Assembly: GCF_018613315.1 (NCBI RefSeq)
Contig: NZ_JAGGQL010000007.1
Location: forward strand, 40,199 to 104,198
Source of the DNA: Bacillus sp. ISL-37
Lineage (GTDB): Bacteria; Bacillota; Bacilli; Bacillales; Cytobacillaceae
Reading direction: 5' to 3'
DNA: 64,000 nt
Part shown: positions 25,974 to 33,380 of the stretch, piece after piece
Layout: every line of letters starts with the position of its first letter
Position numbering within the stretch: the stretch's first letter is position 1
Made by a program: the position numbers and the translations under genes
Notes under the pieces: model-generated
What the model was told of the DNA's origin: nothing
What the model saw: only the letters and a program-made list of their open reading frames with translations
The model's database searches: none

Positions 25974-26582
25974 ATGCTTTTTTCAACGGTTGGTGCAATT
26001 GGATCCCAATTGAATGATTATATGATGATTTTAACCTCCATCTCGCTCCAGGAACTATTAGATGCTGAGGCGAAATATCATAAGGTATTAAGGACGTATT
26101 GGTATGAAAATAACTTCCTTACCTATAAATGGTGGTTTCTCTTGGTTCTTTCCATCGTCCCGGCCATTGTCTGGTGGGTACGGGTTGATAAAACAACGCT
26201 AATCGAAAATACAGCATTTGGCTTATTCTATGGTGTAACAGCCATCTTCCTGGATTCAATCGGCAGCAACGCTATGGTATGGACATATCCAGTCAGACTT
26301 ACACCATATTTAAATCCGCAGCTATATCCATATGATGTGGGAGTCGTGATCATCCCTTTTATGATGGTCTATCAAAAATTCAGTATGTCATTTAAAAAGT
26401 TTTTTATCGCTACAGGTGTGTTATCCCTTTTCCTGGCTTTTGTTGCAGAACCGTTCATGGTTTACCTGGAAATTTATAAAGAAATTACCTGGAAACATAT
26501 TTATTCATTTCCGATTTACTGGTTATTAGGACTAATGTGCTGGGCAATCATTAAAAAATTTAAATCTTATTCTTCTAAGTGA
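25974..26582 (+). CDS. CBO0543 family membrane protein
   Basis: This 202-residue membrane protein has about five hydrophobic segments. The family pattern is clear: NTAFGLFYGVTAIFLDSIGS, VWTYPVRLTPYLNPQLYPYD, then a YQKFSMSFKKFF loop, FAFVAEPFMVYLEIY and WKHIYSFPIYWLLG at the C-terminus. An amphipathic N-terminal stretch (EAKYHKVLRTYWYEN) precedes the first membrane segment. The family is common in spore formers and has no known function. Its ribosome binding site lies inside a hairpin. A strong terminator follows. Confidence 0.85.
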   Translation: MLFSTVGAIGSQLNDYMMILTSISLQELLDAEAKYHKVLRTYWYENNFLTYKWWFLLVLSIVPAIVWWVRVDKTTLIENTAFGLFYGVTAIFLDSIGSNAMVWTYPVRLTPYLNPQLYPYDVGVVIIPFMMVYQKFSMSFKKFFIATGVLSLFLAFVAEPFMVYLEIYKEITWKHIYSFPIYWLLGLMCWAIIKKFKSYSSK

Positions 26583-26583
26583 T

Positions 26584-26614
26584 AAAAATCCCTGGCCTTA
26601 GGCCAGGGATTTTT
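26584..26614 (+). terminator. Terminator of the CBO0543 gene
   Basis: The 14-base stem AAAAATCCCTGGCC with its mirror and a TTA loop ends in TTTTT. Confidence 0.92.
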
Positions 26615-26689
26615 ATGATATATTTGTTTTGTAGAGGCTTTTAACAACCACCTCTACGAAAAAAGCCTTTGTAGAAGAGGAGTGGCATA

Positions 26690-27016
26690 ATGACGATTTT
26701 TACCAATAACGTTATAAGAATCATTCAGACAATCCCATGTGGGAAAGTGATGACATATGGACAAATAGCAAAAGTGGCTGGAAGCCCAAGGTCAGCAAGA
26801 CAAGTTGTCCGAATACTCCATTCCATGTCAGAGAAATATAACCTTCCGTGGCATAGAGTAATAAATTCAAAAGGAGAAATTGGCTTCAGTGATGAAGAAA
26901 TGTTCATGACCCAGAAACTGTTGCTGGAATCTGAAGGGATCCAATTTAATACAGAAAGATCCCTGCCACTTAAAAGCTATTTATGGCATAATGATTCTGA
27001 AATTATTAACGAATAG
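26690..27016 (+). CDS. Alkyltransferase-like (ATL) protein, MGMT family without the active cysteine
   Basis: This 108-residue protein resembles the C-terminal DNA-binding domain of O6-methylguanine-DNA methyltransferase: VIRIIQTIPCGKVMTYGQIA, then AGSPRSARQVVRIL with the arginine finger. The active-site motif reads PWHRVIN instead of PCHRV, so the alkyl-accepting cysteine is tryptophan. ATL proteins of this kind bind O6-alkylguanine and direct nucleotide excision repair to it without direct reversal. AGAGGAGTGGCATA precedes the ATG. It is monocistronic with its own terminator. Confidence 0.9.
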   Translation: MTIFTNNVIRIIQTIPCGKVMTYGQIAKVAGSPRSARQVVRILHSMSEKYNLPWHRVINSKGEIGFSDEEMFMTQKLLLESEGIQFNTERSLPLKSYLWHNDSEIINE

Positions 27017-27052
27017 AATCGGATAAGTCATTAAATACCTATGTAGAAAAAA

Positions 27053-27073
27053 CACCCACTGGGTGCTTTTTTT
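27053..27073. terminator. Bidirectional terminator after the ATL gene
   Basis: A stem with CACCC / GGGTG arms is flanked by A6 on the left and T7 on the right, between convergent genes. Confidence 0.8.
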
Positions 27074-27079
27074 ATCCAT

Positions 27080-28087
27080 CTATTTTTTTGAAAGATTTTG
27101 TCTGTCAACTGATAATGGTGGCTGTTCAAGCCATTCATTTGCAACCATAATATTGATTCCGTCTTCGGAGTATTTGAGAATCTCAGCGTTCAATCGCGAA
27201 TAATCGATTACAAGGTCACTTCTTTGACTCTCGGAAATCGCAACTCCATAATTGCCAATACCAGCATAAATCATTACGCTGAAATGAAACATCATTAATT
27301 TATCAGAAAAAACCTGTACGGTCGCTTCAGTAACTTCTTGTTCAATTCCTGCAGAAGCTGGAAGGGAATGTTTTTCTAAGTAATCTCTAAAAACCCTAAT
27401 ATGTTTTAGCGCGATTTCCTTTCCTCTAATAAAATAATTCCGTGCTTGCTTGTTTTGGGCAGTCTGACTGAAACCTGTGGAAATCGCGGCCCCTAATTGA
27501 TTTGTTTCAATGTTAAAGTGAAGGTGAGTTATTTCTTTGCCAGATAAGGCTCTTCTGCGGTCCAGCCCCTCAAGGAAAAATGATTGCTTGTGGATGAATT
27601 CCACCTTTTCCGGATAAGGAATGAAGGGAGGACGTGTCGCAAGCCCTTTTTCTAAAAGAAGGAAGGTTGCTTCATGTTCCAGCTCGATTGAAGAGGTCAA
27701 TGCCTTCGTGTAGAAGCTCTTAATGTCTTTACGATATATATTTGGCAGCATCCTGCTGTAACCGAATAACCCGCCGCCTGCCATATTTTTTAGGTATTTT
27801 AAGTAAAAAATATCAGAAAACAACCTCTCAGCTTTAAGATTGACATCTTGATCAGTAAATCCCTGAGGAACCGCTATTCCCTCATGACCGAACAATTCAT
27901 TAATAATCTCCACATGTTGATACGATAAATCAAGCGCATGATCTACAAGTGCTTTTATATCAGAATCGTCTACATGCTGAAGGAAATACTGCAAAACACA
28001 AATAGACATCGTATCTGATAAATACGTTGTCCAAAGGTATGAAATCTCTGCGGCTGTCATCTTAATCGATTTATGAGTGCTATCCAA
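27080..28087 (-). CDS. DUF3231 family protein
   Basis: This 335-residue soluble protein is made of two similar halves of about 165 residues (1-165 and 170-335), each a four-helix bundle of ferritin-like type. The family pattern is seen in AEISYLWTTYLSDTMSICVL and in the second half TNQLGAAISTGFSQTAQNK followed by YFIRGKEIALKHI. DUF3231 proteins are frequent in spore-forming Bacillus and their function is not established. The TTG start at 28087 follows AAGGGGGACATATC. It is convergent with the ATL gene. Confidence 0.88.
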   Translation of the reverse strand: MDSTHKSIKMTAAEISYLWTTYLSDTMSICVLQYFLQHVDDSDIKALVDHALDLSYQHVEIINELFGHEGIAVPQGFTDQDVNLKAERLFSDIFYLKYLKNMAGGGLFGYSRMLPNIYRKDIKSFYTKALTSSIELEHEATFLLLEKGLATRPPFIPYPEKVEFIHKQSFFLEGLDRRRALSGKEITHLHFNIETNQLGAAISTGFSQTAQNKQARNYFIRGKEIALKHIRVFRDYLEKHSLPASAGIEQEVTEATVQVFSDKLMMFHFSVMIYAGIGNYGVAISESQRSDLVIDYSRLNAEILKYSEDGINIMVANEWLEQPPLSVDRQNLSKK

Positions 28088-28247
28088 GATATGTCCCCCT
28101 TTACTTATGGATAATATGCCCGAATCAAGCTTTAAATATAACGATAAACATACATAAATCTGCAGTTTAGTTCTAAATTAAGTACGAGGTATTCATGGTT
28201 TTGCATGTCCTGAATTAGGGAAGAGATAAAGAGGAGTAAATTGCATA

Positions 28248-28946
28248 GTGAGGTATATTATGGAAGTAGCAATGCTTGAAAAAGAAATCAGTGGGTATAT
28301 AGGGAAGTTATTAAGAGAGAATTTTGGCCGTGGACCAGGTAATGTGTTTTGTACCATCTCGAAGCCATTCGTATCAATCTATATCACCAATTTTTTGTCC
28401 CCGATGGAGAATACTCTCCTAACTAATCACCAAAGCGTCTATGTCCAAAAGACCAGAGATTTGATGATGGAAACCCTTGAAGAAGAAATCAAATCCTATA
28501 TCGAATTGAATACAAAAGATAAGATAAAAGAATTTTATTATGACTGGAATCTCGATGAAAAAACAGGAATGTTACTATTCATTTTTGAAAAAGACCAGCC
28601 ATATAATTTCGATTTATATGACAATAAAAACCTTGTTGAGCAGGAAACGATAGAATTAAGCATGGAAATTCAGAAAGCTCCTGAAGAAACCCGCTCTAAG
28701 TTGCTTAATGAGCGGACACTGATTATCGTACGCCACGGCATATTAATAAGCCTGGAAAAAGAATTTATTCAATTAGGGTTTCAAGAAACGCTGAAGATTG
28801 CAAAAAGAAAGCTGGAAAAGAAAGTAATTACTCAGCATCAAAGTTCGTATGAGAGGCATCTAAACGCAAAAATAACTGATTACTTTGTTGACTGGAATTT
28901 TGATAAGGACAAAAGTTACACTTTGTTTATTCTTAAGCCTGACTGA
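28248..28946 (+). CDS. DUF2294/MpsC family protein, duplicated domain
   Basis: The protein has about 232 residues. Residues 10-115 match the DUF2294 (MpsC) domain: EISGYIGKLLRENFGRGPGN, then SVYVQKTRDLMMETLEEEI and IKEFYYDWNLDEKTGMLLFI. The second half (about 150-232) repeats the latter part of the domain, with NERTLIIVRHGILISLEKEF and ITDYFVDWNFDKDKSYTLFI. MpsC has been proposed as part of a sodium-linked membrane-potential system in Staphylococcus, but the single soluble copies in Bacillus are uncharacterised. The GTG at 28248 follows GAGGAG; ATGs at 28260 and 28272 are also possible starts. It is monocistronic. Confidence 0.85.
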   Translation: MRYIMEVAMLEKEISGYIGKLLRENFGRGPGNVFCTISKPFVSIYITNFLSPMENTLLTNHQSVYVQKTRDLMMETLEEEIKSYIELNTKDKIKEFYYDWNLDEKTGMLLFIFEKDQPYNFDLYDNKNLVEQETIELSMEIQKAPEETRSKLLNERTLIIVRHGILISLEKEFIQLGFQETLKIAKRKLEKKVITQHQSSYERHLNAKITDYFVDWNFDKDKSYTLFILKPD

Positions 28947-28954
28947 AGTTCCTA

Positions 28955-28983
28955 TTGATTTATTTATGACATAATGTTACTAT
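28955..28983 (+). promoter_or_regulatory. Strong predicted sigma-A promoter without a following gene
   Basis: TTGATT (28955-28960), a 17-base spacer and TACTAT (28978-28983), with TG one base before the -10, form an extended -10 promoter. No open reading frame with a ribosome binding site follows before the terminator at 29114-29159. Confidence 0.6.
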
Positions 28984-28989
28984 ACTCAA

Positions 28990-29159
28990 TAGGGTAAAGG
29001 TTAAAACTCTTAACCTTGCTTATTCGAAAAAGAACTTACCTTATAGTGATTTAATAGTGAATAACTAAATATACTAATCTGATAGCAATGAATGGGCATA
29101 GAACCAAATCATAAGTCAGAAAAGGATTAACGCGTATTGATCCTTTTCTGACTTTTTTT
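28990..29159 (+). ncRNA. Candidate small RNA (promoter and terminator without ORF)
   Basis: A predicted promoter at 28955-28983 and a strong terminator at 29114-29159 (14-bp stem AGTCAGAAAAGGAT and mirror, 12-base loop, T7) bracket about 170 bases with no credible gene. The only reading frames are 8-12 codons without a ribosome binding site. A 5' hairpin AAGGTT / AACCTT lies near 28997-29016. This would be a stand-alone transcript; it does not match a small RNA that I know. The terminator could alternatively serve the MpsC-like gene, which has none of its own nearby. Confidence 0.5.
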
Positions 29160-29208
29160 ATTGCCAATTATTGGATAATTTGATGCGAAGGAATGATCAT
29201 TCTTTAAT

Positions 29209-29481
29209 ATGAGTATAAGCAAACTTGATATAGCTTCATACATTGATACTTTTGTGCAAGGAAAGCAACTATCACTCTCGGAAACTCCTAATACTATTAA
29301 GAAGAAAGAAATCGAGTTGTATATAGAAGAATATGCCGGAGAACATGGAATTGATTTCGATAAAAAGTCGGAGTCTACCAAAACTATTTACACCCTTTCC
29401 GTCGAAGGAAGAGAGACGATTGTGGAATTTTTCTATAGGTATAGCCATTACTATACTAGACATTCAATAACTCTTAAGTAA
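29209..29481 (+). CDS. Hypothetical 90-residue protein
   Basis: This is a small acidic soluble protein that I do not recognise, starting MSISKLDIASYIDTFVQGKQ, with an ETPNTIKKKEIELYIEEYAG helix and a C-terminal strand-rich part ending RYSHYYTRHSITLK. The ribosome binding site is weak: GAAGGA sits about 16 bases upstream, separated by the palindrome GAATGATCATTC. A clear terminator directly after the stop codon supports expression in this direction. Confidence 0.5.
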   Translation: MSISKLDIASYIDTFVQGKQLSLSETPNTIKKKEIELYIEEYAGEHGIDFDKKSESTKTIYTLSVEGRETIVEFFYRYSHYYTRHSITLK

Positions 29482-29485
29482 TTCT

Positions 29486-29511
29486 GCTGTTCCTTGGGGA
29501 GCAGCTTTTTT
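29486..29511 (+). terminator. Terminator of the 90-residue ORF
   Basis: The stem GCTGTTCC / GGAGCAGC with loop TTGG is followed by T6. Confidence 0.82.
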
Positions 29512-29569
29512 AGTTACTAGGAAATTATAAAAAAATTTCAATGTGGATACATATACAGGTTTTCTTAAT

Positions 29570-29685
29570 CCAGCTCCAGCGCCTAGCCCCTCGAGTCGCT
29601 TCGGTCCGCCCAATGAAGTCAAAGAACGACTTCACTGGTCGGCCCTCCAGCGCTTGTCGGGGCTGAACGAGGCGCTTGCGCTTTT
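29570..29685 (+). repeat. Dispersed intergenic repeat, copy 2 (best preserved)
   Basis: The element starts AGCTCCAGCGCC and ends GGCGCTTGCGCTTTT; these ends are complementary with an internal bulge. Inside is a hairpin TGAAGTC / GACTTCA with a seven-base loop, then AGCGCTTGTCGGGGCTGA. Copies lie at 1-100, 50724-50762 (partial) and 59933-60109 (inverted). All are intergenic and GC-rich against the background. Confidence 0.85.
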
Positions 29686-29768
29686 TGTTCGTTCTATGAA
29701 TTCAAAGGTATTGAATTCATCATAATGTTATAGGATAATTTTGTCATTGTGATTAAAGGGGTGTAGAA

Positions 29769-30164
29769 ATGGAAGAGTCATTTAATCGTTTTCTTGATGA
29801 ATATCTAGATGTTTGGAGAAATTCTTCCTTGCCAGAATTAAAGATGATGATTTCAGGTGAATACCAGGCAAGGGAAATTACAGATGGTAAAATATCTGAT
29901 TTTGGGTATGATGAATCGATCAGAGGGTGGGAGCAGGGTTTTAATTTTGTCAAAGGAAATAAAGGAAGTTGGGAATTAACAGTTATAGACAGGATAAAGA
30001 TAAGGGAGCATGAGGTAATGGCAATCATTCTTGCCAGGCTGGTCCTCGACGGGAAAAGCATGGAGACTAGTAATCTCTTTTTTCAAACATTTGCGTATGA
30101 CTTTGGCTGGAAGCTTATCAGAAGTTATATAGAGGCTGGAATTCCTGTCAACCAGTTTGAGTAG
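29769..30164 (+). CDS. Hypothetical protein, possibly NTF2/SnoaL-like
   Basis: This 131-residue soluble protein starts with a helical stretch (ESFNRFLDEYLDVWRNSSLP) followed by LKMMISGEYQAREI and alternating strands (SWELTVIDRIKIREHEVMAI; ETSNLFFQTFAYDFGWKLIR). The order of two or three helices followed by a curved sheet, ending in a FGWKLIRSYIE strand, resembles NTF2-like polyketide-cyclase folds. I cannot name a specific family and assign no reaction. AAAGGGGTG precedes the ATG. It may be cotranscribed with the YbaN-family gene 49 bases downstream. Confidence 0.65.
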   Translation: MEESFNRFLDEYLDVWRNSSLPELKMMISGEYQAREITDGKISDFGYDESIRGWEQGFNFVKGNKGSWELTVIDRIKIREHEVMAIILARLVLDGKSMETSNLFFQTFAYDFGWKLIRSYIEAGIPVNQFE

Positions 30165-30213
30165 ACAATATCTTGTAAAATGCTTAATGTAAAAACTCTA
30201 GGGGGGATACACG

Positions 30214-30582
30214 GTGAACATGGCAGTAAAGGCTTTATTAATCACCATAGGGACACTTTCAATAACCCTGGGAGTGATCGGAATCGTGGTTCCACTCTTG
30301 CCGACCACACCGCTGATTATGCTTGGTGCAGCCTGTTATGTAAAGGCGTCAGACGAGCTTTACCAAATGCTAATCAGAAATAAATGGTTAGGCGGTTATA
30401 TAAAGGATTATCGTGAGAAAAACGGAATTACCTTAAAAAATAAGGTGTTAAGTCTTAGCTTGATGTGGATTTCGATATTGGGAACGATATTATTATTTGA
30501 AATCAGTGTTTGGCTTGCTGCTGTCCTTATTGTTATTGCTGTTACGGTAAGCGCCTATATTTTATCTTTTGATACTATTTGA
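30214..30582 (+). CDS. YbaN (DUF454) family membrane protein
   Basis: This 122-residue inner-membrane protein shows the DUF454 pattern: LGVIGIVVPLLPTTPLIMLG, then a short cytoplasmic loop with NKWLGGYIKDYREKNGITLK and two C-terminal membrane segments. The proline-rich PLLPTTP motif is diagnostic. The family function is not established. The GTG start at 30214 follows AGGGGGG by seven bases. It lies upstream of the mhq-like operon, which has its own promoter. Confidence 0.88.
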   Translation: MNMAVKALLITIGTLSITLGVIGIVVPLLPTTPLIMLGAACYVKASDELYQMLIRNKWLGGYIKDYREKNGITLKNKVLSLSLMWISILGTILLFEISVWLAAVLIVIAVTVSAYILSFDTI

Positions 30583-30702
30583 AGCAGATAGAAATCACCC
30601 TTTTATACGAGAAATACGGGTATTTAAACTTATTCTGCTTCAATAGTATAGATAAAACAGTAAAAACTGTATCGTTTTCCAAGCCCACTCAATATCCGAT
30701 TC

Positions 30703-30731
30703 TTGACATAAACAGCTTTACTTTATACAAT
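30703..30731 (+). promoter_or_regulatory. Near-consensus sigma-A promoter of the mhqE/mhqD-like operon
   Basis: TTGACA (30703-30708), a 17-base spacer and TACAAT (30726-30731) are present: a perfect -35, and a -10 with one deviation. Confidence 0.9.
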
Positions 30732-30749
30732 TATCTTGAATTCGAGATA
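30732..30749. promoter_or_regulatory. Putative MhqR operator
   Basis: TATCTTGAATTCGAGATA is an 18-base palindrome with a single mismatched pair (T/G), lying directly after the -10 box over the transcription start. It agrees with the inverted-repeat operator described for the MarR-type repressor MhqR upstream of B. subtilis mhq genes, and the genes controlled here are the matching families. Confidence 0.82.
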
Positions 30750-30798
30750 TATTCAAACAACGGTTAGTGGATTATACAGAAGGCAGGTGCACAACAGG

Positions 30799-31740
30799 AT
30801 GAAGAAAAAAACAGCTGGTATCCATCATATTTCGGCAATCGTAGGGAATCCACAAGAAAATGTTGATTTTTATGCAGGTGTTCTCGGCCTGCGTTTAGTG
30901 AAGAAAACAGTGAATTTTGATGACCCTGAGACCTATCATTTATATTTTGGAAATGAGGACGGAACACCAGGCACTATCATTACGTTTTTCCCATGGTCAG
31001 GTTCATATAAAGGGAGAATCGGTGATGGCCAGGTTGGGGTCACGACCTATATAGTACCAAAAGGAGCTTTTCGCTTCTGGGAGAACAGGTTATCAGCCTT
31101 CGGTATTGATTGGGTAAGAGCGGACCGTTTTGATGAACAGTATTTACGGTTCGAGGACCCACACGGCCTTAAACTTGAGTTTGTAGAACGAGAAGAAGGA
31201 AAAATGAATACCTGGGAGTTTGGCGGAGTTTCAAAAACGGAAGCGATCAAGGGATTTGGAGGCGCTGTACTTTTTTCTTCAGATCCACAGCAAACAGCTG
31301 CATTGTTGGAAAACATCATGGGCTTTGACCGTATTGATGAAGACGGTGACTTCATCAGGTTTAAATCTCCAGGAGAAATTGGGAATACCATTGACTTGAA
31401 ATCAACTCCGGGTATCCGTGGTTTGATGGGAATAGGTACAGTCCACCATATTGCCTGGAGAGCTGCTGACGATAAAGATCAGCTTGTTTGGAAAGAGCAT
31501 CTAGAGACCCATGGTTATAGAGTAACACCAGTCCAAGACAGGAATTATTTCAATGCGATCTATTTCAGGGAGGACGGCGAAATCCTATTCGAAATAGCCA
31601 CTGACCCTCCAGGCTTTGCCATTGATGAACCTCATGATAGGATGGGTGAAGGGCTCATGCTTCCGCAACAGTATGAGAAACATCGTGCTGAGCTGGAAGA
31701 ATCATTAGATCCAATTGAAGTAAAAGAGTTAGATATATAG
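30799..31740 (+). CDS. mhqE: Ring-cleaving dioxygenase, MhqA/MhqE/MhqO type
   Basis: This 313-residue VOC-superfamily protein has two glyoxalase/extradiol domains (about 1-135 and 150-313). Metal ligands appear as histidine in TAGIHHISAIVG, histidine in GTVHHIAWRA and glutamate in ILFEIATDPPGF. Bacillus relatives (MhqA, MhqE, MhqO) protect against catechol and quinone-type electrophiles. The ATG at 30799 follows AAGGCAGGTG. An upstream in-frame TTG at 30736 falls inside the operator and is rejected. The hydrolase gene follows 27 bases later, the mhqE-mhqD order of B. subtilis; the symbol rests on this arrangement and could be mhqA or mhqO. Confidence 0.88.
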   Translation: MKKKTAGIHHISAIVGNPQENVDFYAGVLGLRLVKKTVNFDDPETYHLYFGNEDGTPGTIITFFPWSGSYKGRIGDGQVGVTTYIVPKGAFRFWENRLSAFGIDWVRADRFDEQYLRFEDPHGLKLEFVEREEGKMNTWEFGGVSKTEAIKGFGGAVLFSSDPQQTAALLENIMGFDRIDEDGDFIRFKSPGEIGNTIDLKSTPGIRGLMGIGTVHHIAWRAADDKDQLVWKEHLETHGYRVTPVQDRNYFNAIYFREDGEILFEIATDPPGFAIDEPHDRMGEGLMLPQQYEKHRAELEESLDPIEVKELDI

Positions 31741-31767
31741 CTTTTTAAAAATGTTAGGAGAGTTGAT

Positions 31768-32373
31768 ATGAAACATATTTATAAAAAAGGAAGTAATACA
31801 TCGAAACCAATTTTATTATTGCTGCATGGGACAGGTGGTAATGAAAATGATCTGCTCCCTTTGGCGAATATGATTGACCCGGAAGCATCTGTGTTGAGTG
31901 TTCGCGGGAATATCCTGGAAAATGGGATGCCTCGTTTTTTCAGGAGGCTTGCTGAAGGTGTCTTTGATGAAGAGGACTTGATCTTCCGAACGCAGGAATT
32001 GCATGAATTCTTGGATGAAGCATCGGAAAAGTACGGTTTTCGCCGCGATAACATAGTAGCAATAGGTTACTCAAATGGTGCCAATATTGCTGCTAGTCTG
32101 CTTTTCCATTATAAGAATGCCCTTAAAGGAGCAATCCTCCACCACCCAATGGTGCCTAGAAGAGGGATTGAGCTTCCGGAATTGTCGGATACAGAGGTTT
32201 TTTTAGCTGCTGGCAAAAATGATCCAATCTGTCCCGCACAAGAGTCAGAGGAATTGAAATCATTGTTGTCTAGCGCGAATGCCGGTGTAGAAATGCATTG
32301 GGAGAACAGCGGACATCAATTGACACTAAGTGAGGTTGAGGCAGCCCGGGACTGGTATACAAACAGATTTTAA
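31768..32373 (+). CDS. mhqD: Alpha/beta hydrolase, MhqD type
   Basis: This 201-residue carboxylesterase/phospholipase-like hydrolase has an oxyanion motif LLLHGTGGNENDLLPLA, nucleophile serine in AIGYSNGANIAASL, aspartate in AAGKNDPICP and histidine in NSGHQLTLSE, a complete triad. In B. subtilis MhqD is induced with MhqE under hydroquinone stress; its natural substrate is unknown. AGGAGA precedes the ATG. It is the second gene of a two-gene operon under the putative MhqR operator, ended by the terminator at 32420. Confidence 0.88.
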   Translation: MKHIYKKGSNTSKPILLLLHGTGGNENDLLPLANMIDPEASVLSVRGNILENGMPRFFRRLAEGVFDEEDLIFRTQELHEFLDEASEKYGFRRDNIVAIGYSNGANIAASLLFHYKNALKGAILHHPMVPRRGIELPELSDTEVFLAAGKNDPICPAQESEELKSLLSSANAGVEMHWENSGHQLTLSEVEAARDWYTNRF

Positions 32374-32419
32374 TTTTAATCATCAGTAGGAAAATATATT
32401 ATGGTAACATTGCTTCCAG

Positions 32420-32464
32420 ACTGTAAACAATCTCTTGAAAATCGAGCTTGTTTACAGTTTTTTT
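32420..32464 (+). terminator. Terminator of the mhqE/mhqD-like operon
   Basis: The arms ACTGTAAACAA and TTGTTTACAGT enclose a 17-base loop, followed by T7. A similar stem occurs at about 55467-55505 next to the IS remnant. Confidence 0.85.
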
Positions 32465-32572
32465 ATTAATACAATCTACTTGTATAGAGGTTTTTATCAT
32501 TTAAAAAGGCTTATCGATATGTTCATGGAAATTTTAGTAATAGGAAGAAATATAATCAAAGGAGAGGTTAAA

Positions 32573-33265
32573 TTGAAAACGATTGGAATGATCGGCGGTA
32601 TGAGCTGGGAATCCTCGGCTGAATATTACCGGCTGATCAATGAGGGAATAAAACGGCAGCTTGGAGGGCTGCATTCTGCAAGAGTGATTTTATTTAGTGT
32701 TGATTTTGATGAAATCGAAAAATGCCAATCAGAGGGAAGATGGGATGAAGCGGGGCAGATATTAGGTGAAGCTGCTTATTCACTGGAAAAGGCTGGGGCT
32801 GACTTTATTGTGATTTGCACTAATACGATGCATAAAGTAATTGACCAAATATCTCAGAAGACAAGCCTGCAAATTTTTCATATAGCAGAAGAGACAGCAG
32901 TGCAAATCAAGAGGCTAGGAATCAAAAAAATCGGTTTGCTCGGCACCAAGTATACAATGGAGCAGGATTTTTATAAATCAAAAATAGAATCACAAAATAT
33001 TGATGTGTTAATACCAAACGAAAATGATAGAGACCTGATTAATAAAACAATCTTTAATGAATTATGTCTCGGAAATATCCGGCAGTCCTCAAGGGAATAT
33101 TTTAAGAGGATTATTGAAGATCTCGCTGAGGAAGGTGCAGAAGGCATCATTTTGGGCTGTACAGAAATCGGTCTGTTGATAAAGCAGGCAGATGCACCGG
33201 TTCCCCTGTTTGACACCACGGAAATACATGCTCATGGAGCAGTACAAAAGGCGCTCGATATATAA
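32573..33265 (+). CDS. Aspartate/glutamate racemase family protein
   Basis: This 230-residue cytoplasmic enzyme has the racemase signature IGMIGGMSWESSAEYY at the N-terminus, a first catalytic cysteine in FIVICTNTMHKV and a second in GIILGCTEIGLLI, the paired cysteines used for PLP-independent racemisation. It fits the amino acid racemase (YgeA/RacX-like) branch, where the substrate may be aspartate or other amino acids. The TTG start follows AAAGGAGAGG; an in-frame upstream start at 32435 overlaps the previous terminator and is rejected. It is monocistronic. Confidence 0.9.
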   Translation: MKTIGMIGGMSWESSAEYYRLINEGIKRQLGGLHSARVILFSVDFDEIEKCQSEGRWDEAGQILGEAAYSLEKAGADFIVICTNTMHKVIDQISQKTSLQIFHIAEETAVQIKRLGIKKIGLLGTKYTMEQDFYKSKIESQNIDVLIPNENDRDLINKTIFNELCLGNIRQSSREYFKRIIEDLAEEGAEGIILGCTEIGLLIKQADAPVPLFDTTEIHAHGAVQKALDI

Positions 33266-33269
33266 AGAA

Positions 33270-33298
33270 AAATGGGCCAGAATTTCCGGCCCATTTTT
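33270..33298 (+). terminator. Terminator of the racemase gene
   Basis: The stem AAATGGGCC / GGCCCATTT with a nine-base loop is followed by TTT. Confidence 0.88.
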
Positions 33299-33380
33299 GG
33301 TTGCTCTAATAAAACTGAAAGCTGCTTAATAGAAGAATAAGTAAGCAAGAAAGTTACAGCACATGAAGGGTGCCATCTGA

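Noticed and set aside
30579-30767. 62-codon + strand ORF between ybaN and the mhq-like genes
   Set aside because: It runs through the consensus promoter and MhqR operator, has no good ribosome binding site, and shows no recognisable protein pattern.
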